A DNA stretch of 30,058 nucleotides from contig NW_013654308.1 of NCBI RefSeq assembly GCF_000499385.1, forward strand, positions 1-30,058, written 5' to 3'. The translations under genes were made by a program, and so were the position numbers. The stretch is from Eimeria necatrix (lineage: Eukaryota; Apicomplexa; Conoidasida; Eucoccidiorida; Eimeriidae). This document shows positions 20,537 through 30,058 of the stretch, in pieces; the first letter of the stretch is position 1; every line of letters starts with the position of its first letter. The notes under the pieces were generated by a model. It made no database searches, was not told the DNA's origin, and worked only from the letters and a program-made list of their open reading frames with translations.

Positions 20537-21244
20537 GAGCACGTACGGCTATTCTGTATCGCATATTTTCTTATGGTAGCACGCGGCGTCGAGCGTCTTC
20601 GCGCAGAACGACAGTCCAAACGAAGCATCATGCACGCGCACCGACAAGAAGCGAGCGGACACCTTGAAATAACCAAAGCAGCTTATTTCGCTTTTCCCTT
20701 TTGGTGGCATTATCCTGCAAAGCTGACACGCAATAAACGGTTGATGCCTTCGTCAGTCCACAAACCCCACAATTCGCTGAGAAGCCGATCCCCCGGAATA
20801 CAACATCTTGTGCAACGCATTTGGCCTCCTAAGGGCTGCCGTCGGAGTCTCGCTATGAGTGCCGAAGAGTTAGCAAAGGTTTTAGTTAATGTTTCCCAGT
20901 CCTACAGATCTTCTCCAGTTGTCCCTAGTTCACTTCAAAACCACGGCATTTGCATGCTCACACATTATCCTGTCCTTTCTGTCTGTGCCTACCGCTGCCG
21001 TCAAGAATATTCAAAAATAAGTTCAGCGCACGATCTAGGAAGGCGCTATCATCTCGTTTGTCTAGGCGCATCGCGGAAAGCAGGAAGCTTCCCGCCATCT
21101 TCCCAAATACTGTGGCAGTTCCCACATCACGCTATTTCTCATACAGTTATGAATCAAAGGCGTGTTTTAGGATTGGCATGCACGTTAGAAGGTCACAGGC
21201 CGTCTGCCATGCCACAATCCACGCGGCATGACACTTCGGCATGA
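20537..21244 (+). CDS. Longest open frame of the window, 236 codons, unknown product
   Basis: The frame is open from just after a TAG (20534-20536) to a TGA at 21242-21244. The first ATG is at 20573 and gives 223 residues. The sequence before it (TTTTATTCAAGCCTTTAG) is a good splice acceptor, so an exon starting at 20537 is as likely as a start at 20573. The product is basic and His/Ser/Arg-rich, with a short helix-like stretch near the middle (SAEELAKVLVNVSQSY). I see no signal peptide, clear membrane segment or known motif. In random DNA of this composition I estimate about 0.01 such frames per 30 kb, more on a stop-poor strand. It lies in a plus-only block with other candidates, which supports coding somewhat. 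No homologue is recalled. Confidence 0.28.
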   Translation, partial: EHVRLFCIAYFLMVARGVERLRAERQSKRSIMHAHRQEASGHLEITKAAYFAFPFWWHYPAKLTRNKRLMPSSVHKPHNSLRSRSPGIQHLVQRIWPPKGCRRSLAMSAEELAKVLVNVSQSYRSSPVVPSSLQNHGICMLTHYPVLSVCAYRCRQEYSKISSAHDLGRRYHLVCLGASRKAGSFPPSSQILWQFPHHAISHTVMNQRRVLGLACTLEGHRPSAMPQSTRHDTSA

Positions 21245-22106
21245 CGTCGATAGTGTGCTGCGAACTCTAGGCACAAATCTACCAAACTTACTATATCCCC
21301 ATCCATTTCATCAAAAGCGCCACTGTGCAGAACCAAATTTACATGAAACCAGGAAATCGACAGTCCGCTATGATCTCCACGCTATTGCATACCCTGCAAC
21401 TGGCTCTGCCTAGAACAATGCCACCTTTAAACTGCTACTTTTAGCATGATTGCGTTGTTATTCCTTGTACGCACATTCAGAGCTTCAGTAGCCAAATATT
21501 TTGTCACTAACGTCCGGCCCAAGCTCCTTGAAGACCCATAAGGAAAGCATAAAAGGATTAACCCGAAATGATAGCAAGCGGAACTTCGGACATGCTTAGC
21601 TTAAACTATACGTCAGTTCAAACGTGGCAAGCCCGGAAACTTGAGGTTGCACAAGCGAGCAGTGATGCCCTCACCTTAAAGAATCAGATCGCACGGAGAT
21701 ATTGCGGATCACGAGGTTTATTCGACTTAAGAAAGCTTAATAAAGGCAACAGCGCCACGTGACTTGGATCCTTGACGCACTTGCTGGAATTGTCATGCTC
21801 CTGCTTTCACAAGCTTCACAAATCGGTGCGGTGCTCTATTTCGAACTAACTGTTTCGCTGCCAAATAGCTGCTTAGAAGCAGCATTTAGATTACTTGAAT
21901 TTTGATGAAGTGACAGGGTTTATATCGAGTTGTGTGTGGTGCTTCGATACGTGCGTCATCCTCAGCATGACGGTTTGCAAAAACAAAGGCACGTTGTACT
22001 TTTGCAGCGAAAGCTGTTTTGTCTGGCCGTTCCTGTTATAAATAAGCGAACATACACAGCAAACAGTCCACAAAGGCTGCAGCCTGCTGTGCTGTTGGTC
22101 TTGCTC
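21245..22106. other. Unassigned sequence, no gene seen
   Basis: Two short plus frames (21228-21413, 21568-21762) extend the plus-only block, and then frames occur on both strands from 21891. I see no repeat or RNA gene. Confidence 0.4.
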
Positions 22107-22129
22107 CACGTGCACGTGTGCGCATGCGC
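22107..22129. other. Alternating pyrimidine-purine tract (Z-DNA-prone) containing two palindromes
   Basis: All 23 bases alternate pyrimidine and purine without a break, nearly all as CA, TG or CG steps. The tract contains the 12-bp palindrome CACGTGCACGTG (22107-22118), which holds two CACGTG boxes, and the 10-bp palindrome GCGCATGCGC (22120-22129). Such tracts can adopt left-handed DNA under supercoiling. CACGTG and GCATGC are also known transcription-factor core sites in various eukaryotes. Confidence 0.8.
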
Positions 22130-25100
22130 CACTGACGAAAGTGTTCACGTAGTTCACAGCGCTTCTGCTCAAGATGTGCATCTGTTGAAGCACCACTCAC
22201 TCAACTGAAACTCTACAAATGACGCACTACTAAGCTTGATGCCACAAGGACACAACCATCCTCCTAATAAACTCTCTATTCATTCAATGGCCTTCACATT
22301 CGTCCGGCAACCAAACTTTTTTTGCGGCAGCGTTTAATAACTGCAAATGAAAGTGCGAAGCCTTTTGCTTTTGCTCAATCATCGAGAGTACACTTCTCAA
22401 AAAGAGTTTCTGCGATTCGTCTGAGCGTTCCATGATCCGCTGCATCCGTACGCACATGCTGATATCATATCGATCTGCTCGAGCAAAGAAGCAGAGCGTA
22501 AAGCATTATCTGCTTCCCATACAATAACATCTCGAAACGTTGAAGGTTTCCGCATAGTGCTGCTTAAAACAGGGTGTGATATTCTTGGCTGCCGTTCCAA
22601 ACAATGTATGCGCGTCCTGAATGACCAGCACATTTCTGCAACGCCACAAGCCCTCCGTTTAATCGAGCACCTTAGGCGGCACTGAGACTAATTCCTTTCT
22701 CTGAGAGGACAGACAACAGCTTAATTAAGGCTATGTGCGAGCGTTAGTCAATGGCATCAGTAACGTTAGTGGTGCCACACATCGACAAGATTTTTTTCAA
22801 AGTAAGGGTTCAACAAAGCACAACAAGATAAGCGATCGCTTAGGAACTTTACAACTGCGCATTTCTCACAGTCGACTGTAATCGACATAGTGAATCCGTA
22901 AACGCACCACTATGCAGCACTTCAGCGTATCCTGGGAAAATGTTTCATATTTACTTGGGGGGAGCACTCTCAGCTCAGCCATGCAGTTTCGATTTTCTCA
23001 TGGCACTTCAGAAACATGCTTTTAAGCAAACACACATTCGTCTTGCGATTTCACATTCAGCGCTTCTTTTTTCACGCTAAATAGTGGAGTATTTCTCGTT
23101 GCTCAGCTGCATTTACTGTCACTACCACTTGTATTTCTCAGGACGGATAGCACAAGCCCTAAAATGGTGAGATGAAAGAATAACAACAACCTGCAGTTCA
23201 CCGCACCATCTGGACCACTCCTTGCCTTATTCTTACACATCCTCGTAAAACTACAAGAAGGTTGCATCGAAGCCCCGGCCTTGCGTCGCTGTAATAAAAA
23301 AATTACCTGCGGCAGTCTATCAAGGTGAAGCATGATGCAGTGAATCTAAGAACACCGTAAAAGCCAAACTTCGTGTACGCAAGCTTGCACATTTCACAGT
23401 ACCCATGACAGACCTACTTTGCCTTCCTGCAGCAGCCACGAAACGCCACTTGACTGCGCGTGTTTGGGTTTGTGACAGTTCCCAATCGGGAGAAGGGCCA
23501 AGGACGCGCCACTGCTTGTGGGTAATGACTGATACACAACGTCTATACATCTCCATGCCTCCAGTAGTCCTGAACGCAATGTGGTCCCTTAATCGAATGA
23601 ATTATTGGCATCGCCTTGCCCTTTCCCTTCACATATCTTGCGTTGCCATAAATAGCAGCTTTAATACTTGAAAACAAGCAGTGGGTTCCATTTTGCGCGA
23701 GATTAACTAGCCTTCAAACGAGACAAACCGGTCCAACAACCAAGACGCATGCACTCCTGGTGTCCACAGTTCTCTATGATGTATGCCAAGTCATTCAGTA
23801 ATCTAACGCATTTCCCCTTAGCTCAGGCATGGTAGCTGCCACTCTAGGTTTTAAGCTTGTCGCATAGGAAGGGCTCGGCGGCGTTACCTGTTTGGGGCCC
23901 ATGTCCAAGCAACAAAAACACAATCGAAATTGCAATTCAACGCACTTGCTAAACTTAATCTCCCTTTTTAGAAGCCCGGGCTGGGGAGGCAGTGGCCTAC
24001 GATATTTTCCGAAGCTTTTGCACTCTATGGCTTTTTTTCCTTTAAGAAATCGCCAAGCGGCATTTGGACGCTGGAGTGGCACCTCAACACAAGAGCAGCG
24101 GCATTGATTTAACTTGCATTTCGACGGAGTGGGCGTCTAGAAAACGCAACGAAAGCAGCTTGTGCTCTTGAATGACTGCAAGGATGCCGACGTAAGCTCT
24201 CGCCTTGCACTTTCTATTCAAAAAGCTCGGTGACACGGCACACCGCATTGAGTGCCCGGCGTTTTAACAGCATGTTCGACTCTGAAAGAATCATTGCTTC
24301 GTGCGTCACTGTCTCTTCCACCGTGCAGTTTGGTGGATCAGCTTTATGTCGATGAATTGTTGTGACGACGCATACTGTGAAATAAAGGTTCAATCAAGTC
24401 ACAGTCCCGCGATGCATTCTAATTGGCGGCCAAAACAGGTCCTGAAGAGGCTGCGCCCTCTCTTCCTTAGAACCAATTTGCTTGTTATGCTGTCCCATTG
24501 GCATCTTCCTTAGGCTGCAGCTGCACAAACCACAAGCGCCGTCTTCACTGTGATTGGTGGCATAGCGATATCGCGTGTCGGAACATTTATGCTTCTCCAG
24601 TTGTGCCAAAAGCAACGTGCCACCAAGGAATACAGAGCCCACAAACTCAACGTACTTCCTGAAAATCCACGTACGATGACTTCACAGAAACGCTATATAG
24701 CGCAAGGAGCTCATTGTAGCATTTGTCAAAACTAAGTCTGGCGTTCTCAGTATATTCTCCAATCAACGCGCAAAATATTGATTCTACACAGGCAAAACAA
24801 CGTCCTTTTTCTCAAAGCTGTTGGCAGAGTGAGCGTCAGGTAGGCGACCGCTGTGCTTATAGTTGCATATCAAGTCTGGGCCAAAAACATCAAGAGCAAG
24901 CAGTCCCTCCCATTCTGTGCTGTTTTTCAACAAATTCAAGCGATCCGCTGAGGTTTCAATCAAAATTCACCATTGACCGCTGTGCTCTCGATTCTCTACA
25001 AACTGCGTGAACCAATTCACTAGACTGAAGGCCATCTCTCCTCGCTATGTCCACATAGTCCTGTAAAGATCCCGCATCTCCTTAAAAACAGTCAGCAGTA

Positions 25101-26927
25101 GTCTTGCTCAAACCAATAGCCGAATCTAATTGTGACGGTTCAAAGCACGCGCTAGATACCACACATGTCATACGCAGGCCTTTCGTCTGTAGAAGTGTTC
25201 GAGGCGCCAATTAAACGTCTACAGGACATTAAAAATAACTCACCAGCTGAAATGCACCCAGTGTCAGTGCGCAAGGGGAAACCCAAGCCATTTCACGCAC
25301 TTGTTTCATCCTGAAAAAGTTGTTCATACCAGAGCTCATGTTTTGCGCACATGGTTTGGATACATGAGCCGCATGGAGACGGATGCGAACTACCGGGCAC
25401 GCCCTCCTCTCAAACCACCTACATATGAAGCGCTACCCTCTGCCAAAGCGGATACACATTGGATTCTTGCCAGCTAGCGTCTAGACGAGTCAAAACCATG
25501 CAACTCAAATGCCCATATTTGTTGCCTCCCATTTGGTTATAAGAAAACGAAATCTAGTCAAATACCTCTTCAGCTCCCATAAATACTCCAAATAGCAGCG
25601 GTGCTTGGCTTGTTCTTTCCAGCAGCTTCCAAGTCTCGCTGCTTGTTCAGTCTCCTTATTTTCATGTTCACTTGCGTCGCCATCTGCCGTCTCCACCTTA
25701 TGTCGTCCCAAAGGTGAATCCAGGACTGCGCAAAACAGTTTACCGGAATTCCGGAAGCATATGCCGAGCACCTCACTTCCGAAATAAAGCAAAATATAAC
25801 TTTCTCGACATGTCGGACGCCAGCTCAGTATTCTTCGGCTTTTACATCTACAGGCAACACCAAAGAGCAGCAACCTTCTCATCCTATGTCGCACAGAACG
25901 CCTTCGAAAAGCTAATCCTGCGGTGATAACAAACGATACTGCGTAGTTCCTCGGAGCCACTTTTTAAATCGACGAAATCGCCTCAAGAAAAACCACAGCA
26001 ATCAAAGATGCTCTAATGACGCAACACACTTCCTGGAGATTCGCTCATTCTTGCTTCGTGCGCGCGGTTAGCAAACAAGATAGCATCAATTTCCAATCCT
26101 GCCTCCCCAAACTTCACTTCAACACATGCCTTTCTGCTCGCTGTTGCTCGAAGAAAATACCTAAAAAAAAGCTTTCTTGTCGTTTGTGAACAGAGTGCAA
26201 TGAAATACCGTAGCGCACTTCCTGGAAGCCAAGAATGCACCTAGCTTTCACTTCAGACATGCAGCAGGGACCTCATGACGGCCGCACGGAAGCATTTTCG
26301 CAATTTCATCAGTGGTGCATCCGCACCAAACTACTCTATAGCACGTCTATTGTACAAGACAAAGTAGAAGCATACTTCATGTTTGCGGCCTGTTTGTCCA
26401 TTGACTGATTTAGAAGTGCCAATGTTTATAGATAAGGCATAGTAATTTGATTCATATCAACTGCGCGCCATCGCTTCGTGTCCGATGCCGCTCTATGCAA
26501 AACGCTCATTGCACACCCAAATATAGCAACTGCCACTTCTACTAGGTCGTAGTCATTACGCCGACACTGAAACGCTGTTTCATTCGTGTCTGATAAGCCC
26601 TAAAATGTACATTGGGCGAAATCACCTAGTCTGGCCATGTATGTACGAATCCCTTAACCAGAATAAATCAAAGAATCACATACTGATTTAACCTGCTTAA
26701 GTGTTTCATCTGTATGCCCCATTGTTGACTTGCCCTTGCAAAGCCGCGAACTAAGACAGATAGATTTTATCATATGCATTGTAAGAATGGCTTCGCTAAA
26801 TAGACCTTGGATACCTATGCGTCTCCAGAACGTCCTCAAAGAAAAAAGCAAACAAACTGAAGCGCTCACTTTCTGAGCATAATCTACTTTACGTTACTCT
26901 AGACCTCAGTAGAGAGCGTATAAATAA
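22130..26927. other. Unassigned sequence, no gene seen
   Basis: Frames are 61-95 codons long except one of 151 codons on the minus strand (25505-25960), which has a competing minus frame (25570-25776) and no splice support. Around 23320-23671 both strands give equally protein-like readings, which shows how little such appearance means here. Twelve-base palindromes occur at 22868-22879 and 25743-25754. From 26013 to 26869 only the minus strand has frames of 60 codons or more. I find no long repeat, tRNA or rRNA. Confidence 0.4.
25505..25960 (-). CDS. Open minus-strand frame, 151 codons, unknown product (doubtful)
   Basis: The frame runs 151 codons from 25960 to a stop at 25505. The first third is Arg-rich, the middle hydrophobic, and the last third charged with Glu, Lys and aromatic residues. 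It has no signal peptide or motif that I recognise. The last 60 residues have the more ordinary amino-acid mix and could be an exon on their own. A second minus frame (25570-25776) also reads well. A frame of this length is expected about once in this much random DNA. Confidence 0.13.
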   Translation of the reverse strand: MAPRNYAVSFVITAGLAFRRRSVRHRMRRLLLFGVACRCKSRRILSWRPTCRESYILLYFGSEVLGICFRNSGKLFCAVLDSPLGRHKVETADGDASEHENKETEQAARLGSCWKEQAKHRCYLEYLWELKRYLTRFRFLITKWEATNMGI

Positions 26928-27866
26928 GTGATTTTCCCCGAAGTTTCGCCGCCAAAACTAACAAGTCTCAACTCTCTCTGCATGCCACATGTGAAAACTC
27001 AGCTTCCATCGGGGCACTCCATTCGCGCAAATTGGAACGCGAATAGAGCAGCACCTCACGCAGCTAGCATACTCTTTTGTGGTGGCAAAAGGGACGCACT
27101 GCAATATGGTCAAAAACACTACTTACCTCATCGCAAAAAACACCACAGGCATTGTGGGAAACGTGAGGATCCCCTCAGCACACTACGCGCAGGAGCTCTC
27201 CCTGCTCTCGATGTTGCTGCACAAGCTTGACCTTTTGCAAAGCCAGCTTTCATTGCAGCATGTTCATTTTCGTACTAGTTACTGGGCATTTACGCACAAT
27301 GTTTCGTGGACGTGCTCTGGCACGGTGCAGAAAAGCAGAAATAGAATTGTTTCAGGGTGTGAACCCTTACAATAAAACTCTGAAGAGGCTGCAACGTATT
27401 ATTCTAGCTTCTCCGAGCTCCTCTGTGTCCTTGAAATCCACCTGTATTACGATTGGCCTCCTTATTGTCTCATTATTTCTAGGCGCAGGGGTGGATACCG
27501 GCACAATCATCACCGTGCAGCGTAACGACGCGCATCAGCAGCCGACCCATAGAAAGCAGTGGGCCGGGACAGATACACCACCAACGCACCAACTTAAGTC
27601 CTCTCATAGCCCCATTTCCATGGACTAAATTTGGGATGTGCGATTTGAAGACTGTTTTTTCACAATTGCAGGATGAATGGCTCTCTCGAATCGCCATCAA
27701 GCAGAACGTAGATCGGCTTCGATGGGGAGAACAACCTAAAGTCGAAGGCACTACAAAATCACCAGTCGATTTTATGTACTGTGTTTGCCAAAATATGGCG
27801 CAGTCAAATTACACAACCACATCACTCTTGTACTATGAAGCCACATGCACAATGAAGACATTCTAG
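26928..27866 (+). CDS. Possible spliced plus-strand gene with a membrane segment (doubtful)
   Basis: Four plus frames overlap in order: 26928-27230, 27079-27375, 27227-27628 and 27483-27866, in successive phases. The third, from the ATG at 27299, gives 109 residues with one hydrophobic segment at about residues 49-65 (CITIGLLIVSLFLGAGV) after a basic stretch, as in a signal anchor. The fourth contains the best acceptor-like site of the window, ACTGTTTTTTCACAATTGCAG ending at 27671, and it stays open for 64 codons after that site only in phase 0. A GGG|GTGGAT donor in the third frame would join in that phase, but it is a weak donor. NKT and NYT are potential N-glycosylation sites. The series could be exons, a frameshifted relic or chance. 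No family is recognised. Confidence 0.22.
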
Positions 27867-28047
27867 AGGAAAACATCAGCAGCGCTTTGTCCATCCAAGC
27901 TATGTTGGCGTAAACAAGCGCAGTCGCCTCCGGCCCTCTGTCCTATGTGCGCTGTAGTCCTGGTCAGCGCACAGCAGCAGCATACTCCCAAAACACGAGA
28001 CATAAATTCTAGCCGTGAAACCTCGAATTGCAGAGAGCACCACAGGA
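27867..28047. other. Unassigned spacer before the last repeat family
   Basis: Nothing callable is seen. A weak resemblance between about 28010-28047 and 29905-29947 suggests that the repeat family may begin slightly earlier than stated. Confidence 0.35.
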
Positions 28048-30058
28048 ACAACAAAGATGCCTTCTCAGTCGCTCACGTTAACCGCACGGCGCTTTCCTTC
28101 TGTACACCACACTCTCACACTGTGCTTTCAGTTCACTACACTTGCACGCATCGTCTAAATTCATCTTCACTGCAAACGATCACCGACTGACGCTCTGGCG
28201 TGCCTGGTCAGGTACTTACTCAAAGGCTGAACAGGAATTACACAAACAATGGCAACCAAATAGAATTCTGCTTCCCCACGCACTTCCTTAAATACGCCAT
28301 CACTCCCCAATTCCACCAGTCGTGAAAAGCAACAAAGCACTGAAGTCCCTTTCAAGCGGTTCCTCTGCCTTGGATGTAGGTAGGTTTGACCCCCCTCGGA
28401 GCGTAATCATGTAACATCCGGCAATATACGTCACATCTGCATCATAGCTGAGCAGCATCTTTTGCGCGGTTCTGGGCTCATGCAAACAGACAAAATCCCA
28501 CTAGCCAAAGTCTAACTCATACAGCAACTCTGTGGGATGGAAAGCTCACATGTTGGTAGCCCGATAACTCGTCACGCCCCCCAGCTGTGTTTTACACCCT
28601 ACTTTTATGTAGCAGCGTATTTGTATGTAGCTCTTTGCCACTTCACAGCCGCACGAAGTGTCATTGGATCTATGTTTTACGAAGCTACTTAGCATGAAGG
28701 TGAATCGTCAGTCCTCAACTAATGTCTCGGAAAAAGTAACGCATTCTGACAAAAGACCAAAACGTGATGTTGCACAAATATATGCCTGCTAAGCCATCGG
28801 CATCGCAACATCATGGGCGCATCGAATGAATTCTTTAACCTTTCACACACAATCTTCACAATACAACAGCCCATACACACAAATACGGTGTTATTGTTGT
28901 TATCGCTGAGCAGTATTTGCTTACCAAGTTTGAATGCTGCCTAGTCTGCTGGCTCAGGTAGTTGCTGATGTGCTGCAAAAATATTTCTCAAGTGAAGGCA
29001 GCCAAACAGAACTTTCCACCATCACGCACTAACTTTGAAACGCCTTCACTCTTTAAGTGTATCGGCCATGAAACGACAAGGCGGACTCGTTTTCAACGCT
29101 CCGCTCGCCCTTCGTACACTTAGATTAGCGCCCAGTGAGGACATAACCCTGCAGCGTCCGGCACTGTACATCACCGCTGCATCACAGCTGAGCAGTGTGT
29201 CTCATCAACACAGCACAACAGCTGCTACTGCGCCTCTAGGCTCACGCAATCAAACTACCCGGCTTTAGTTAGATTCGAAGATTCACAGTAAATGAACAAG
29301 AAGTAAATGAATAAGGAACCGCTCACCCGATTTTTTAAAGGGCAGATAGTCTGTAGCGCCCCTGCAATGTGACTTAGCCAATTTGCCACTGCACAATTTA
29401 CCACTGCAGCAACTGATTCAAGTAATAGGCCATCAAAACGCCGGAGCTCCTTTCTGCATGATATATATAAGCTACTCTACAATTGTCCAATTGAGGCAAA
29501 CAACAGCAATGTACTCTAGCACGCGAACTTACTAGCTAAATCCCTGCCCAGGAACAGGATTAAAGGAAAATGAAAAACTAAATCAAGCCTTCGACAGTCC
29601 ACTCACAGAATATCCCGACACAGCTTTTCATGAGCATATATTCCGCGCCTCTATTCTTCTCGCTGACAAGCCTGCGAATATACCGTAGGGATTCTGCCAT
29701 GTGTGAGAAAGCCTGCCAACCTTCGGTAACAAACAAACTACAAGCTACATGTTCGAAGCGTGCATACCAAACAGCTCCGTCGGAATCACGTCTCAGTGGA
29801 GCCGACATGACATACCACAGCATTTAACCCTAATAACCTCAGCAGCTCGCTTCCCATTATGCACCCTGTACAGCCCGTGACCGTCTCGAAATAATACGTA
29901 GCGACTACGGCCACGGACGTTCGATCCGCATAGAACGCAAGCTAAACAACAAAAATGATTACTCACTCTTTCACACCAACCACCTCACCTCTTCTGTACA
30001 GTCTCGCGTCTTCTGTCTGTACGCCATGTTTTCACAGTGTATCTTCAGTTCACTACAC
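28048..30058. repeat. Degenerate repeat family, spacing about 745 bp, running off the window end
   Basis: The segment at about 28190-28500 aligns with about 28936-29265. CACGCACT at 28277 recurs at 29023 (offset 746), and ATCATAGCTGAGCAG at 28441 matches ATCACAGCTGAGCAG at 29181 (offset 740, 14 of 15). The flanking stretch at 28048-28141 (AACAACAAAGATG to TTCAGTTCACTACAC) recurs at about 29948-30058, with the last anchor at 28127 and 30044. A third copy therefore begins at the window end and is cut off. Overall similarity is much lower than in the 755-bp array. I see no shared open frame. From 29266 to 29940 the sequence is unassigned. Confidence 0.7.

Noticed and set aside
22868..22879. Perfect 12-bp palindromes here and at 8432-8443 and 25743-25754
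   Set aside because: About seven 12-bp palindromes are expected by chance in this length, so individually they mean little.
23320..23671. Protein-like frames on both strands over the same DNA
   Set aside because: Both readings look equally plausible and have no other support, so neither was called.
26027..26226. CACTTCCTGGA repeated 189 bases apart
   Set aside because: Only 11 bases are identical, and the flanks do not align convincingly.
29920..29940. TTCGATCC resembling a tRNA T-loop
   Set aside because: There is no matching acceptor stem, D-arm or anticodon arm at the right distances on either strand.
1..30058. A prokaryotic, phage or plasmid reading of the window
   Set aside because: There are no long adjacent genes, no ribosome-binding-site pattern and no operon layout. 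Coding density is far too low, and tandem repeats dominate.

Overview
This window looks like eukaryotic nuclear DNA that is mostly non-coding. Base composition, hand-sampled from twelve 60-base lines, is near 45% GC. No reading frame gives a recognisable protein family, and I see no rRNA, tRNA, CRISPR array, insertion sequence or bacterial operon. The longest open frame is 236 codons; most others are about as long as chance predicts at this composition. Several short frames sit beside pyrimidine-rich AG or GTAAG-like sites, as expected of either an intron-rich genome or chance. The hexamer GCATGC occurs at least 19 times against about 6 expected. That is compatible with an apicomplexan (coccidian-like) protist, where TGCATGC-type motifs are common in regulatory DNA, but the assignment is tentative.

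The firmest content is structural. (1) A perfect 19-bp inverted repeat with a 4-base loop lies at 1935-1976. (2) A degenerate tandem family of about 470-495 bp units lies at 2.2-3.46 kb. (3) A long foldback at 12593-12799 has an outer 68-position stem with 55 Watson-Crick matches and no gaps. (4) A well-conserved tandem array of about 755-bp units fills 15.4-18.73 kb, with four full periods, partial flanks, one 60-bp deletion and a short inverted fragment just beyond it. (5) Another degenerate family, with a spacing of about 745 bp, lies at 28.05-30.06 kb and runs off the window end. (6) A 23-bp perfectly alternating pyrimidine-purine tract lies at 22107-22129.

Open frames cluster in blocks on one strand: minus at about 4.0-5.4 kb, minus at 6.66-7.98 kb, plus at 11.4-12.75 kb, plus at 19.29-21.76 kb and plus at 26.93-27.87 kb. 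The 19.29-21.76 kb block is the best candidate gene region. It holds the 236-codon frame at 20537-21244 and a 97-residue frame at 19855-20148 with a signal-peptide-like start and four later cysteines. All coding calls have low confidence. Nothing supports an operon or pathway, and I found no recognisable multi-gene system. The repeats and the foldback deserve the most attention.
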